Source: Rosa chinensis (lineage: Eukaryota > Streptophyta > Magnoliopsida > Rosales > Rosaceae). From it: a stretch of DNA of 64,000 bases. This document shows positions 23,861 through 36,112 of this stretch, in pieces. The notes beneath the pieces are model-generated. The model saw only the letters and a list, made by a program, of their open reading frames with translations. It did not search any database and was not told the origin of the DNA. A program made the position numbers and the translations under genes. The stretch's first letter is position 1. Every line of letters begins with the position of its first letter. The stretch covers positions 70,903,823 to 70,967,822 of the forward strand of contig NC_037092.1 of NCBI RefSeq assembly GCF_002994745.2, given 5' to 3'.

Positions 23861-25206
23861 TTGTTTTTTGATAAAACCCTAATAATATTGTGGTTCTGGG
23901 TATATGCGTGGTACCTATTTCCTAAATACAAACCAAAGAGTAATGACGGTGTACTTTTTCTTTTGTTGAATCAAGATCCAGATGGAGACATGGAGCATAA
24001 AGAAAAGTTGGAGATGGTAGGTGTTGGACCATCAAAGGTCGCTGTAGAGTAAGTGGTTAATACCTGTAATTCATTGCAGGCTGTGTGACACCAGCCAGTT
24101 TGACGAATTATGATCAGCTGCTCGATGTGTCTAATCACGAGCTGCAATATTTATTCCTGCAGATTCTGATCCTCTAGCTTCTCTTTCGTGCTCTGTTACT
24201 TCCATCTTTCATTTTCCAGAGTGTCCTTAATTTGTTCTCTCTGCCTCGAAAGGGAACTCTACGTACTCCATCAAGCTTTCAGGAATGGAAGGTAATGATT
24301 CTGGTCTATAAGGGACCACTCAAGATTCGTATATAATTTCAACACGAACCTGATTTTCTTTGACCAAGGTGAGCGCTCAGCACTGAGATATTTGAAGTGA
24401 GATGCAGTTCATACCGTGGGGATGGTAAGTGGGGATCATCATATCATACCCTGCATACATATTTATGAAGCATGCATAGCTAGGGTTTCAGACTTCAGAA
24501 GATAGCTGGCAGTAATGACCACTGATTTATAGCTGGGTTCATAGTACACTTAATTACAAGTACTGTTTCTGTTCAATTTCAACACATACAACTACTACTG
24601 GCGTTTAGCATTAATATTTCTGATTCCGCGCGCCTTCTCAAACCAAACAATCAAAAGGAAAATAGGCTAGCTATTTCTTTTTGACAGAAGCTACAATTTC
24701 TTCATGACTTTAAATTTTATGATGATGAAGAATTACAAGTCACAATGGGTATTACTTCTGGTTTTAATTAACAACAAGATTGAAGCCCGAATACAGTAAC
24801 CAAATCAAGCCGGAATTGTACGTACTCTAAACTAGTTAGAGGTGCAAAACGGGTGAGATTGGCATTGATACGATTAGAGGGGCACAACATATAAACACAA
24901 CATGGTCAGGCTATACATGCAGCAACACGTAAAGTAACTGGAGTTTTTGGTACACTAGATAAGATTCCAGACGAGCATGAACTAGGCACGAATGATCCTG
25001 ATTATTAGAAAAACAAACAAAAACAATGCTAAAAGCTAAATATTAGAAATATAAACTTGTCTAGGTAAAAAGCTAAAAGAAAAACTGGTTAAGCCTAGGT
25101 ATATATGGTCCTATCGTTAAGGCAAGGCATGAACATGAATAAGCCATCGGTTGAAAGCTTGGCCTGGCCGGTTGGCACAAAGCATGAAGGGAACTGACTT
25201 AAGTTG
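23861..25206. other. Intergenic, no gene recognised
   Basis: AT-rich sequence with short unrelated open frames. No domain, RNA gene or repeat structure seen. Confidence 0.5.
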
Positions 25207-25559
25207 TGATAAAGTAATCTGGGGTTCACATCCAAAATCAATTGGCAATGGATGGAGTGGCCCAAACCCTTATAAACCCATAGGCAAGGTCCCATTTTTC
25301 CCATGTGGGATGTATATATTCTCAACACGCCCCCGCACGTGTGGCGAATTTTCAAGCCATACACGTGGACAACTTGGGTGACGTGGAGCCCGTGTGGCCA
25401 TTAGGCATACACACGTGGGTAACCTGGCTCTGATACCATGATAAAGTAATCTGGGGTTCACATCCAAAACCAATTGGCAATGGATAGAGTGGCCCAAACC
25501 CTTATAAACCCATAGACAAGGTCCCATTTTTCCCATGTGGGATGTATATATTCTCAACA
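25207..25559 (-). mobile_element. TRIM copy 2, younger
   Basis: Same family as 15910-16263. LTRs at 25207-25327 and 25439-25559 (121 bp each) differ at about three positions. Internal DNA is 111 bp, and the minus-strand primer-binding site TGGTATCAGAGCC is intact. The polypurine tract GCGGGGGCG is present, with perfect target duplication AGTTG (25202-25206, 25560-25564). Open frames here are accidental. Confidence 0.94.
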
Positions 25560-25564
25560 AGTTG

Positions 25565-26076
25565 GTCGGGTGAAACCATTTTGTTTGACTTCTCTACTCT
25601 CATCATCCTTCTTCATGTAAAAATTAGAAAATTTAATTAAAAATGCAAGGAGATGCATGTATCTTTGATATTTCATTAATGCATGTATCTTTCATTACAT
25701 AGTGCTCAACTTTAATTTGTTTCAATTGGGTAGTAGTCCAAATTTTTCTGTGTACGTAGCATTTCATTTGCTTGGTGGGGGACAATAAAAACCCCTGAAA
25801 TGAATAATGAAATAAACACATGCATCTATACAATTGTGGATAAAATATAAGTTTTGCAGATGCACCAAACTGAACAACGATAAGGACAGCAAGAACTCAT
25901 AAAAATTTAGTAACTGAGATAAAAATTAAAGGCATATGCATTCATCATCAATAGGCCATTGGCAGATATCAACCTCATTAGCTAGTCACTACTTCACTTG
26001 ATATAAATAGCTCAGGGAATACAGACATTATTGCATTTTTACATGGACGATGATAATAGATGAAGCATGCAGTAAA
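25565..26076. other. Intergenic; 3' side of the FPF1-like gene
   Basis: No feature identified. The part nearest 26076 should include the 3' UTR of the minus-strand gene. Confidence 0.5.
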
Positions 26077-26463
26077 TTATAATGCATTAGGATCACGAAC
26101 TTCAAAGAAGGATCTATTCTTGACGACGATGTCGTACATATGAAACGACTTGAAGTGATCAAATTTGGTAGGGAGCGAGATAAGGTGAGCCGAGTCCTCG
26201 GAGCGGTGGAATTGCACTAGGTGCGGTTGGCAGAATGAGTTGGGCCGGTAGCGAGTCCAGCCGAGTTCAGTGAGTCGCTGCTCGAGTTCAGCATAGGACC
26301 GGATGACCTGGTTGGCTGGAAGGTATATCAATAGCCGGGGTCGAGCTCCGGGTGCGGTCGCTGTACCCGGATAGGGCGGTTCTTTTTGCTCGAAGGATTC
26401 TCGGGTCGGGTTTGTGACCAGTCGAGTGACGCCGTTTTTGTCGAATATCCACACGCCGGACAT
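26077..26463 (-). CDS. FPF1-like (flowering-promoting factor 1-like) protein
   Basis: Single-exon gene of 128 codons. Starting at MSGVWIFDKNGVTRLV it follows the FPF1 family along its length: N-terminal MSGVWxFxxNGVxRLV, a variable linker, RxLxYLPxNxVIxSYxxLExxLxxLGWxRY (about residues 43-72), a LVQFHR block, then HLISLPxxFxxFKSxHMYDIVVKNRxxFEVRD at the C terminus. The family is normally about 110 residues and intronless; the extra length is in the residue 22-40 linker. An upstream in-frame ATG at 26625 would add 54 unrelated residues, so the internal ATG at 26461-26463 is preferred. FPF1-like proteins are small plant proteins linked to flowering time, gibberellin response and root growth; their biochemical activity is not settled. 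No sign of damage. Confidence 0.9.
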   Translation of the reverse strand: MSGVWIFDKNGVTRLVTNPTRESFEQKEPPYPGTATAPGARPRLLIYLPANQVIRSYAELEQRLTELGWTRYRPNSFCQPHLVQFHRSEDSAHLISLPTKFDHFKSFHMYDIVVKNRSFFEVRDPNAL

Positions 26464-26633
26464 TGTGAGAGAGAAGCAGAGAGCAAGAAGGTGGCAATGT
26501 GAGAGGAGGAGTTGTGAGGTCGTGATGTTGTAAGGTTTGAAGGACGAAACGGACGGGTGAAACTGTTGACACTTATGAAGGAGTATAAAGTATGGTTGTG
26601 TCCGTCTGATAGGGAAAGTAAGCAAACCCTATT

Positions 26634-26644
26634 CTACTTATAGC
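26634..26644 (-). promoter_or_regulatory. Putative TATA box of the FPF1-like gene
   Basis: Minus-strand GCTATAAGTAG lies about 175 bp upstream of the start codon. Transcription would then start near 26605, giving a 5' UTR of about 140 nt. Confidence 0.45.
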
Positions 26645-27275
26645 GGGAGGGAAAATAACAATACAATAAATGATGTCAGGGCCGAGTTGTATTTTCATGC
26701 ATGTGTCTTGACTGTCTTCACTCTTCAGTTTGCAATTTATTTTGAGTTTAAAAGCAAGCTTGAGAATGGTCCTACTTTTCATGAGCAAGCTTGATTCGTT
26801 ATAAGTTTCAAGTCTGATGAATGTTGGAACTTGGAAAGGTAAAAACATAGCGAAACTGATAACTTATGCAATTCTTTCTAAATGAAATCAGTTCCACCAA
26901 CACAGGTTCAAAGTTGGATTTTTTTATTTCGTATTCTAGTATAAGGCTAGACGGAGGAGCAACAACTCACTGTTTTATTTTTATTTTTTAATGAAAAGAA
27001 CAAGTCATTGTTTATATCTATATTATATTTAAGAGAACAGAGCTTGCTCATCATAACTGAATATTTTTAATGATTATAACCCTCAAATATTCTTATATTA
27101 AAAAAAAAACCCTCAAATATTAGAAAATCATTTCAAGCTAAATTGTTCAAGGACAAAAAGATCAATTCACAACAGGAAGAAAAAAAAAAAAGGTTTACAC
27201 ATTCTTCACAAAAATTATCCATAAATTAGAATAAAAAAATTGGATAAGTTTTCTCCATGTTGTGTAAAATAACTG
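26645..27275. other. Upstream region of the FPF1-like gene; no other feature
   Basis: AT-rich with homopolymer A runs. No repeat ends or genes seen. Confidence 0.4.
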
Positions 27276-28129
27276 TGTCACGCCCTAATTTTTCAAGCAC
27301 AATATTAAACAATATCACAAAAACTCTACGCGTGGTGGTTCAAACATCAACACTAAATACTTGAAATTTTTTCTTTTAAAACAAGTACGCAAAGATGCTC
27401 TGAGCCTACAATGTCAATACAGACTCATTCTTTGGAGTCACATATTATATTACACTAAGTTTATAAATTAAACTAAAACAACAATTCAATAAGTAAACAC
27501 ACTCACCACACATTGGAAGACTAACAATTTTGAAACAAACAATTAACTTTATAAACCTACGACTGCAATAGCAAAGGACCTCAGCTTCCACCACGTACAC
27601 CCTAACCTGCAAGATAAACCTCTACACCATCGAATAGTGCACCGGGTTGTAATAAACAAACTTGGTGAGCTTATGAAGCTCATATGAGTAAACTCAAAAC
27701 AAACATACAAAAACACCTACTTCAGTTATCTCAACCTAACACAATCAATAAGCATATATCATGACAACATCATCAAATTCACATTCGTCAATAACAGGCT
27801 TAAGTAAGCTAACTTGTGATTAACACCCACATGCTCTGACTCTCAACTTAGCATTCCGTTAACAAAATTATGACCAAAATAATTCCACCTCAAGTAACGT
27901 TAAAGGTGAACTCAGAATTAGCACCACATAAATCACGACTCTCTTCTTGGAAAACAAAACATTTGTCACCTTCCTAACATTTTAAAATATTTTAAAATGC
28001 AATAACAATTTTGCAAAACAATAAACATTTCAATCTATCACAGCTCACAATTTAAACAAAGTAAAACTGTCTTGAGTTGAGAGCATGCATTTTCCATATT
28101 CATGCTTGAATATGAATAAGCCATGTATG

Positions 28130-28410
28130 TACTTGAAGCTTTAGGTTCGAGACTTTATTATTAGAACTTTTGGTGGTTTGAACTTCAGGTCAAACACTTA
28201 GTACTCGAAACTTCGGGTTCGAGACAAACCAACTAGGAAATTCGTATTCTAAATTTTGGTGGTTTGAACTTGTGGTTCAAACACTTAGCACTCGAAACTT
28301 CGGGTTTGAGATGGACCAATTAGAAATATCCGGTTATAAATTTTGGTGGTTTGAACTTGAAGTTCAAACTCTTAGCACTCGAAACTTTGGGTTCGAGATA
28401 GACCAACCGG
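28130..28410. repeat. Imperfect tandem repeat, ~110-bp unit, in the long LTR
   Basis: Three copies containing TTTTGGTGGTTTGAACTT and CACTCGAAACTTCGGGTT. GGTTTGAAC with GTTCAAAC, and TCGAAACTTCGGGTTCGA, make each copy partly self-complementary. Confidence 0.65.
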
Positions 28411-28869
28411 TTCCGTTCAATGAATAAGGATATGAATATGGATTACACAAATATAGTAATAAATCAAGATGATAATGAATGTGTACTTACCTTATTGATA
28501 TGTGTGTCTAGCAAGATGCCTAGAACAACTTGAATATTGATGCCCACTCGCACAATGAATGTTGTAGATGCGATTGCATTATTCGATTATGCATATCCTC
28601 TTGAGTTGGCATAAGAAACAACGGAGAATACCATATGAACAAAGAATAAGCAAGTTAAATTCTAGATCAAGAGCATTACCTGGAATGAAGTTGCACCATA
28701 TGACTCTTGAAACTCCAGGAGCTTATACGAGAGACTATAGTGCTGATAACGTGTTATAAAATGAAATAACTTGCTTGCTAGAAAGTAGGGAGTATAAAGA
28801 GAGAAGAATAGATGGGGGAAGAGGTGTGTCTTCTCATTCTCATTAGTTCCCTTTAAATAGGGTAGAGTT

Positions 28870-28995
28870 ACTTGATGATCACACTAACTTGGTGATCACT
28901 CATATGGTAACTTGATGATCACTTATGAGATGACTTGGTGATCACTCTCAAGGCTACTTGGTGACCACTCTTATGGTTTCTTGGTGATCAAGCTC
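28870..28995. repeat. Short tandem repeat containing ACTTGGTGATCAC
   Basis: About five degenerate copies of a 25-30-bp unit, each with TTGGTGATCA or TTGATGATCA (a near-palindromic TGATCA core), inside the long LTR. Confidence 0.6.
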
Positions 28996-29224
28996 AAGTT
29001 TCCACAATTTACATAATGGACTCTAACTAATGAGTATTATATGTTGTCCCAAACTAATTACGTGGACAGCCACATAATTATAGTATTTACAACAGTTACT
29101 ACAAAATCCGATAATGGACCCAAAACCTTATTTTAGTAAAGACAGAGGAATGTGCCAAGCCGGGCCATGTGCCTCCTCTGTACGCTCCCCGTCCACATAC
29201 TCAAAACCTGCACACTATTGTAGG

Positions 29225-30060
29225 CATGGTTCTAAAAAAGGGCCTAGGCGGCCGCTTAGGCGGTGCCTAGGCGCTAGGTCACAGTTCCGACTTTGGCCTA
29301 GGCGATTGTGTTAAGTGCGGGGCTTCTCGGCGATCTAGGCGGAGTGCTGGGCGCTGCTCCTCGAGCTCTGCAATATCAACGTGTTGTTGTGAAACGCAGC
29401 CAGAAAATGGATGGGTTAAGAAGAGATCGGGTCAGGGTCTGAATCTCCTCGATGAATCTGGCGCTGCAATAGGAGAAAAAGATCGAATCTTAGCCCGATA
29501 CCTGACCCAATCGTTCTGCTGCATGTGTAACACCTGTAGGAGGCGTCTATGGAAGCCATCTAAGATGAGCTAATCCCTAATTTCACAAAGGGGGCCAAAT
29601 TTGGCGAAGAGGCAAAAGAGCAAAAAGCTCTTGCTTTATGGAGGAATTGAATCTGGTAAAGCTAAATTAGAGGTTAGAAATCAAGAATGAATTGGGATTA
29701 TATGGAGTTGAGCTTTGTGAGCTTTTGAACTGCAGTGAAGCCAGAGAGAGATGAGAGAGAGACGAGAGAGAAAAAGAAGAAGAGAAGCAGAATGACAATT
29801 TAGAATTGATTGTTAATGAATTATCAATGAATTGGTTATTAATAATTAATACTGTTCCTTTATTAGCTCAATATTAATCAATGAAATAAAATTGATTGCT
29901 AATAAATAATTAATAAACTATGATATTTTATTATATAATTATATATTATAGAAATAATTTTTTTTTTTTTTAAAACCGCCTAGTTAGTCCCCGCCTAGGC
30001 CTCTAGGCGCTAGGCCCCAGACCACCGCCCGACTAGCGCCTAGCGTTTTTTAGAACCTTG
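29225..30060 (-). mobile_element. Non-autonomous hAT element 1 with RING-protein fragment
   Basis: 836 bp. Ends CATGGTTCTAAAAAA... and ...TTTTTTAGAACCTTG, rich in CGCCTAGGCG-type blocks. Perfect 8-bp duplication ATTGTAGG (29217-29224, 30061-30068). Orientation is opposite to the copy at 34234. It contains the complement of the same host-gene 5' region (GATGGCTTCCATAGACGCC on the minus strand near 29555), here decayed. Confidence 0.88.
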
Positions 30061-32548
30061 ATTGTAGGGGTGAGCTTTTGTCCCTGCACTCCCAGTAGGG
30101 GCCGACCTAACCATGCTAGCTTTGAAAAATAATATATTTGAAAATATTTACTACATAATATTGTGCACGTTTATCGAAAAATGCTTTAAGAAAAATGCAA
30201 CCACAAACATTTGTTTTCTTTTATAAAACATATGCAGTATGTTTCACACAACTTGGAACTCCGAAATACTTACCTGTTGGCTAAACTAAAATAAATCGGT
30301 GACCGACCCGGTTCGTCATCCTTCGAGAACCGGCCAACTACTCTGTAGTCCTTGTGACTACAAGCAGCGAAAGTGTCCATTTCCTAGCTCTGAGTCTCCT
30401 ATGACTGGTTCACTGTCTGTACTCACCTTTCCTTGACAAACATAGGAGCACAGCCCCCTCCAGAGGTTCACGGTTATCGACACCATGGGATCCCTAGGAA
30501 TCTACGCGTCTAGGTCTCATTCACTTTTAGGTCACAAGTACAAACATACAAGGGGTACAGTATCTCAACATAAAAGTCTAGCCTCGGTTTTCGCAATAAG
30601 CAATTATCAGTTACGTGAACACAAATATCACGAGGCGTCGACTAATGAACAATGAAAAACGTACTTACAGGTAGCATATTATTGTATTAGAGCGTTCCAC
30701 ATATAGAAAAGCCTCTAACAAGGAAGGGACAGCTCACCCTACCTGGATATGGAGTGCTCGTCTGCAATTAGCTTCGTTTCCTACTTTCGATACTTCTTCC
30801 AATTTCATATGCACATGCTCGAGTCCCTTATAATAAAATTAAAACAATAAGTAACTTGACGTCATTAACTTAATCAATCGAGCACCTCAGGCATTCACTT
30901 AATTCCCTTAAAGCCCATCGAATTATCCTTGAACATAAAAATCTACTATCCATTCCCAAATGATCCAAATGATATTGCATTTGAACCATTTGGGATATGG
31001 TGATCATACTTCTTTTAATAATATAGTTTAGGTTAAGTATTTGATGCCATTGGGTAACATTCTTGTTTTAAGCAACAAATACACTTACCATTCCCAAATG
31101 ACCTTACTTCTTTTAGTCATTCTGGGATATGATAAGTTTAGGATAATTTGAATTGTACCTTTCAAATTTGGGTGAATCAATTTAACTTAACCCATTTTCA
31201 CTTTCTTTAACAATAACCGACTTATGTATTCTCACAACTTGATTAACCAGAACAAGAGTTGTATCTTACAAAAATAGCCATTCTCTTTCCACCTTGCATT
31301 TACAACAAATTCAGAATTATAGCATATTCATCCCTCTCTACTTTATATTTTGTCTTCTTTATTAAAAGAAACCAAATCACAAACATTCGTCATGTTCCTT
31401 AATCACAACTTTACCATAGTCAACATACCAAATGTTTAAATCACTATTTCACCATTTTTACTCTTTCCCACTCATGAGACTACAAACAACTTTCTGTTGA
31501 TATTAACAACTCCAACCACCAAAATAACTCCAATCACCCATTTGCAACGATTAGAAACAGAACACCATCAATTTCACAAATCATAGTTACTGGTCTCTTA
31601 CCATCCTTCTCTTCCAGACTAGAAGCCAATTCGTCATTGCTGCAATCCAGCTCCAACAATTGTTTTGGACACCTAACAGATATAATAAGATCAACAGTCC
31701 AACTCTTAACCAAATTTGTTCCAAAACTGAGTTCTTGAATCCTTACCTTGCCTCAATACAAATGAAACTGACCCAACACTTCTCTTCTTCGAAAGCTTAT
31801 AATTTTGCATACCTCATTTCCTCCAAAATCTCTAGAACACATATTCCTCACAGATTTCAAATTAAGCAATCGAGTTAGGGTTCTCAATCTAGATCAAAGT
31901 AGAAGCCTCACTAAGAAGAAGGGATAGAATCCAGCTTACTAAAGGAAGAGAATAAGTTGGTGGCGCTCACGGTGATGCTAGGTTGGCTCACCCGCCGACG
32001 ACGGCGTGTGCGGTGGTTCTGGCAGAAGATAAAAGTCTAAGCCATGGGGTTTTGGTCAAAGGAGAGATGCTGACTTCATCTATGGTGGTCGTGTAACTCA
32101 GACATGGCTAGGAATTGAAAAATGATGACATGTAGAGTCTTGGATTCCTGCGATGTGTGTTTACGGTGGTCTCCCGACATCCATTGTCGATGAAGCTTTG
32201 GGGTTTCAATGCTTGGCTTGGTTTGAACACGTTGGTGACGGCGGTGTGTTGAAATGATGGGCGGAAATGGATGTATCAGCTAGGCAAAGGAGCGGGAACT
32301 GGAGTGGTCAGGTGAGGTGGCTAGATTCTATGCATGTCCGAGATTTTGGTTGGGCCTTGATCAGAATTGTACCCTGGGTCGATTGGTGGAGGCGGTACTG
32401 TATGGTGGTGGCCGGAGATAGCGTTTTCCGGTGGTTGTAGAGGGAAGAAGAAGAGAGTGTGCGAGAAAGAGAGGTCGGGGAGAGAGAGAACGCGACCGAG
32501 TGTGAGGGAGAGAGTGTTTTGGGATTTTAGTTTTTTTTTTTTTTTGTT

Positions 32549-32560
32549 CCTATTTATACT
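32549..32560 (-). promoter_or_regulatory. TATA box of the long LTR
   Basis: Minus-strand GTATAAATAGG, followed downstream by a poly-A run and a CT-rich leader (about 32440-32530). This supports the minus orientation and promoter role of this terminal region. Confidence 0.5.
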
Positions 32561-33689
32561 TGTACATGTGAAATGACAAGTCTATCCCTGTGACGAATTC
32601 GACCAATAATTGAGTCGGGTTTTGAGCTCGCTTCTTTATTCGTTTTTCGTCACTAAAGGTCTTAGTCAACTCCGCCGTATGCCCAAAACTCGAATTACTA
32701 AAAATTCAATTTGTATCTTTTCATAATGATCCCGACAATCTTTTGCTTCAATAGACCTTAGTAATTCTTTAGGCCCAATTGGAAGGACAGTGGCCCAAAC
32801 TTTAATTTTCGGCCGAAACTTAACTCAAATAGCCCAATTAGTAGTCTCGATACCTAAAAATGTCCAAAATCGATTCCTTCACTAAAATCACCTTGTGCAA
32901 AAATCTTATTTTCGAAAAATTACATTCTAAAAATTAAACAAAATTTTCGGGGGCTCACAAATAGTGTGTCGCATGTCCACGAACTCGTATCGTGCTCTAC
33001 AACTTTCATGAAGGAAGTTTTCGAAGAAACTCAATAAACAAAAAGTTAACTCTTGACACCTCGAAAATAAAACGTTTAGAGTAATTATTCATCCAAAACA
33101 CTTTCACTTCACCCACAAAACAAATACTCGTACAACCCAACAACTTATTAATATTTGGAAAATCAAACAAAATTAATAATAATTTTCTGGGGTATTACAA
33201 ACTATCCATGTATTTTTCTCCCATACTGTATCTACACCCGAAGGGTGTGTTTGATGTCTGTTATTTATTAAAAGAATAAATTGGCAATTTAGGATGGGGA
33301 CCAAACCAAACCAAACCTCTCTAGCTACAAAGCCAAAGTCGAAAAGGAAGAGCCAATTGGTCACTATTACAATGTGATAGGATAAGAGATGGAGGAGTGT
33401 CTCACCATGTCATATTAGAATAAATCCTACCATAATTGGCCAAAGCGTTGGCTACCTTTATTTCCTTCGCGAAAAGAGAAATTTTAAAAACACCCCCTCA
33501 ATTACTTAATGCACTTCCCCTATATTTTTTTGTCACATTTTTTCATCAAACTTTCATCTATTCCCCTCCTCATTAAATAAATAAATGAGAAAAACTTAAG
33601 GGAAAAAAAAATTAACAACTTACATATAAGTTATTGACAAAAGATGGTTTAACAAATATATCATTTAAATATTGGATTAAACATATAAG

Positions 33690-33900
33690 GACTAAATCTG
33701 ACAAATAAGGACAATCTACTCTCCACTTGCCACATGTCATGAGTTAATTTACTTTTTTACCCTTAATTACTTCTTTTGACTTCTAATCTCTTTATAAAGA
33801 CTAAATCTTACAAATAATAACAATTTGCACTCCATTTGCCGCATGTCATGAGTTAATTAATTTTTTTACCCTTAACTACTTCTTTTGACTTCTTTTTTTT
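33690..33900. repeat. Two tandem copies of a ~109-bp unit
   Basis: 33690-33798 and 33799-33900 share GACTAAATC, CATGTCATGAGTTAATT and TACTTCTTTTGACTTCT in the same order and spacing. Confidence 0.75.
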
Positions 33901-34233
33901 ATGTTACTTTTTTTTTTTTAGAATAATCCCTTTATGTTACTTTTTTTTTTCCTTAAGAATAATCCTTTTATGTTACTTCTCAAAAAAAAAAAAAAAAACT
34001 CTTCCTTATACACGTTGCTAAAAGAGAGAGAGTCTCAAAGCTATTCATCAAGCTTCTTTTTATTATTTATTGCTAAACGTGTCCTTGGTTCAGCAGCAGC
34101 TTCATTTGCAGTAGCAGGAGCAGCAACAGTAGCAGTAGTAGCAGCATCAGGAGCATTATCAGGAGCAGTAGTAGGAGAAATTAGATCTGTCAATCCATGA
34201 ATGACAAATCAATTCAATTTGAACACTAGCAGA

Positions 34234-35061
34234 CAAGGTTCTAAAAAACGCTAGGCGCTAGTCGGGCGGTGGTCTGGGGCCTAGCGCCTAGAGGCCTAGG
34301 CGAGGACTAGGCGGTTTTTTTTAATTTTTTATTTTATTTCTATAATATATAATTATATAATAAAATATCATAGTTTATTAATTATTTTTTAGCAATCAAT
34401 TTTATTTCATTGATTAATATTGAGCTAATAAAAGAACAGCATGGATTATTAATAAATAATAACCAATTCATTGATAATTCATTAACAATCATTCTAAATC
34501 GTCATTCTGCTTCTCTTCTTCTTTTTCTCTCTCATCTCTCTCTGGCTTCACTGCAGTTCAAAAGCTCACAAAGCTCAACCCCATTCAATCTCAATTCATT
34601 CTTGATTTCTAACTTCTAATTTAGCTTTACCGGATTCAATCTCTCCATAAAGCAAGAGTCTTTTGCTCTTTTGCCTCTTTGCCAAATTTGGCCCCCTTTG
34701 TGAAATTAGGGATTAGCTCATCTTAGATGGCTTCCATGGACGCCTCCTACTGGTGCTACACATGCAGTAGAACGATTTGGGTCAGGTATCGGGCTAAGAC
34801 TCCATCTTTTTCTCCAATTGCAGTACCGGATTCATTGAGGAGATTCAGACCCCGACCCGATCTCTTCTTAACCCATCCATTTTCTTGCCACGTTTCACGA
34901 CAACACGTCGATATTGCCGAGCTTGATGAGCAGCGCCTAGCCTCTGCCTAGACTGCCTAGGCGACTGCCGAGAAGCCCCGCGCCTAACACAATTGCCTAG
35001 GCCAAAGTCGAAACGGTGACCCAATGCCTAGCGCCTAGGTAGGCCGTTTTTTAGAACCATG
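34234..35061 (+). mobile_element. Non-autonomous hAT element 2 with RING-protein fragment
   Basis: 828 bp. Ends CAAGGTTCTAAAAAACGC and ...GTTTTTTAGAACCATG. Flanks CTAGCAGA and CTAGTAGA (7 of 8). The inner sequence matches element 1 throughout (in reverse orientation). It carries the host-gene fragment at 34727-34951. Confidence 0.87.
34727..34951 (+). pseudogene. Captured 5' end of a zinc-ribbon/RING-H2 ubiquitin-ligase gene
   Basis: 74 open codons. MASMDASYWCYTCSRTIWV matches the start of plant RING-type E3 ligases of the RDUF/RNF126-like group, which begin with SYWCYxCxRxVxV, the first half of an N-terminal zinc ribbon (CxxC). The second CxxC expected 10-15 residues later is absent: the sequence continues YRAKTPSFSPIAVP. 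The RING domain is not present. It ends in the GC-rich TIR region of the hAT element. A captured and degenerate fragment; identification rests on about 15 residues. Confidence 0.5.
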
Positions 35062-35069
35062 CTAGTAGA

Positions 35070-36112
35070 TCATATCATTAACAGTAGCAGATCATATCAT
35101 TGAACCAAATTGCATATCATATCACTGAATAGTAGCAGAGCATATCATTAACATAAACTATAAACTATATAGTAGCATATCAATTCAATTTGAATAATAG
35201 CAGATCAATAATAGCTTTTATCATGGTTAGAAAGACTGAAGCTTTCTAGCATTTGCAATAGAGCAAAAGCGAGATATTAAATAAGACTGCAAAGAAGTAC
35301 GTTGACGATGATTTACAAGAAACTTGAGGGTAATTTTCAAGTAGTTATGTGGTACTAGAACTTAAAATAAGCTCAGCACCGTGATGTAGAGGTCGTCCCT
35401 TCCCATTTTTGGTTTCGGAGAACGAAGAAATGTAGAGAGAGAAAGAATGAGAGAAGAAGAATTAGATTGGAGAAGACAGAGAGCTGTGGGTTTAAAGAAG
35501 ACAGAGAAAGAGAGAGAAAGTAAAAGAGTCAAAGGTAGGTGACGTCAGCTTTTCTACTTTTTCCTCTGATTTCTTTTAATTAAAAAAAAAAATATTTGGT
35601 GGAGGAGGTGCATGTGGGATAGGAGTGCAAAGAGTGTAATTGTTGAACGTGAAGGGTGGGGGAGTGGGGACCACCAGAAGAAGTAGTGGGAGATGTTGGG
35701 GCAATACCCGTAAATTGTGATGAAATTAGAGCATTTTGGTCATTTTTCATTAAAATTGGTAGTCAGGCTTGCATCATTTGACTTTTGGGCCTGAGCTCAT
35801 GTCCTTATTTGTATAAATCATTTTTAAAGTGAGTTTTCTGTGTTTATATCTTTGGTCATGTGCTACTATGTAATTTTCTAAAAAAATAAGTATGTATCAT
35901 AAATTTTTATTTAATACATTCTTTTTTGTTTTATTGTGAAATTAATTTCGGCACATATTAATATGGTAATTACTAATTGCCTTTCTCCTTTCTCACATAA
36001 ATGTGATTGGTATATCGCTAAAAAATTGAATAACTTTACTTTCTTACCTTTGTTGTTTTTCAAGTTGAAAACTTGATGCCACTAAAATTTTAAATTATTC
36101 AATGTATGTCAA
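35070..36112. other. Interior of the 3.2-kb TIR element, no gene
   Basis: 35064-35215 has repeated AGTAGCAGATCATATCATT-like phrases. 35390-35530 is GA-rich and on the minus strand resembles a 5' UTR. The rest is AT-rich without features. Confidence 0.4.

Larger units (their letters stand above)
27276..33199 (-). mobile_element. Very long solo LTR-like element (with nested hAT)
   Basis: Plus-strand ends TGTCACGCCC... and ...GGGGTATTACA; flanks AACTG and AACTA (4 of 5 match). Removing the hAT insertion (29225-30060) leaves about 5.1 kb. Its first part and its last part match those of the element at 43457-46530, so both are one family. On the minus strand it starts TGTAATACCCC, has a TATA box followed by a CT-rich transcript-like leader, and ends CGTGACA, as a U3-R-U5 structure would. 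No primer-binding site, polypurine tract or polyprotein was found. A Ty3/gypsy solo LTR is the best reading; a two-LTR element is not supported. Confidence 0.55.

Noticed and set aside
25095..25560. Open frames over the TRIM on both strands
   Set aside because: They fall entirely in the LTRs and internal region of a noncoding TRIM and repeat because the LTRs repeat.
28130..28995. CRISPR-like spaced repeats
   Set aside because: Repeat units are degenerate and directly adjacent, without unique spacers of constant length, in a plant LTR; ordinary tandem repeats.
33934..34200. 88-codon frame with Ala/Val-rich C terminus (AGAATVAVVAASGALSGAVVG)
   Set aside because: It reflects a CAG/GCAGTAG-type simple repeat inside a TIR element; no protein family recognised.
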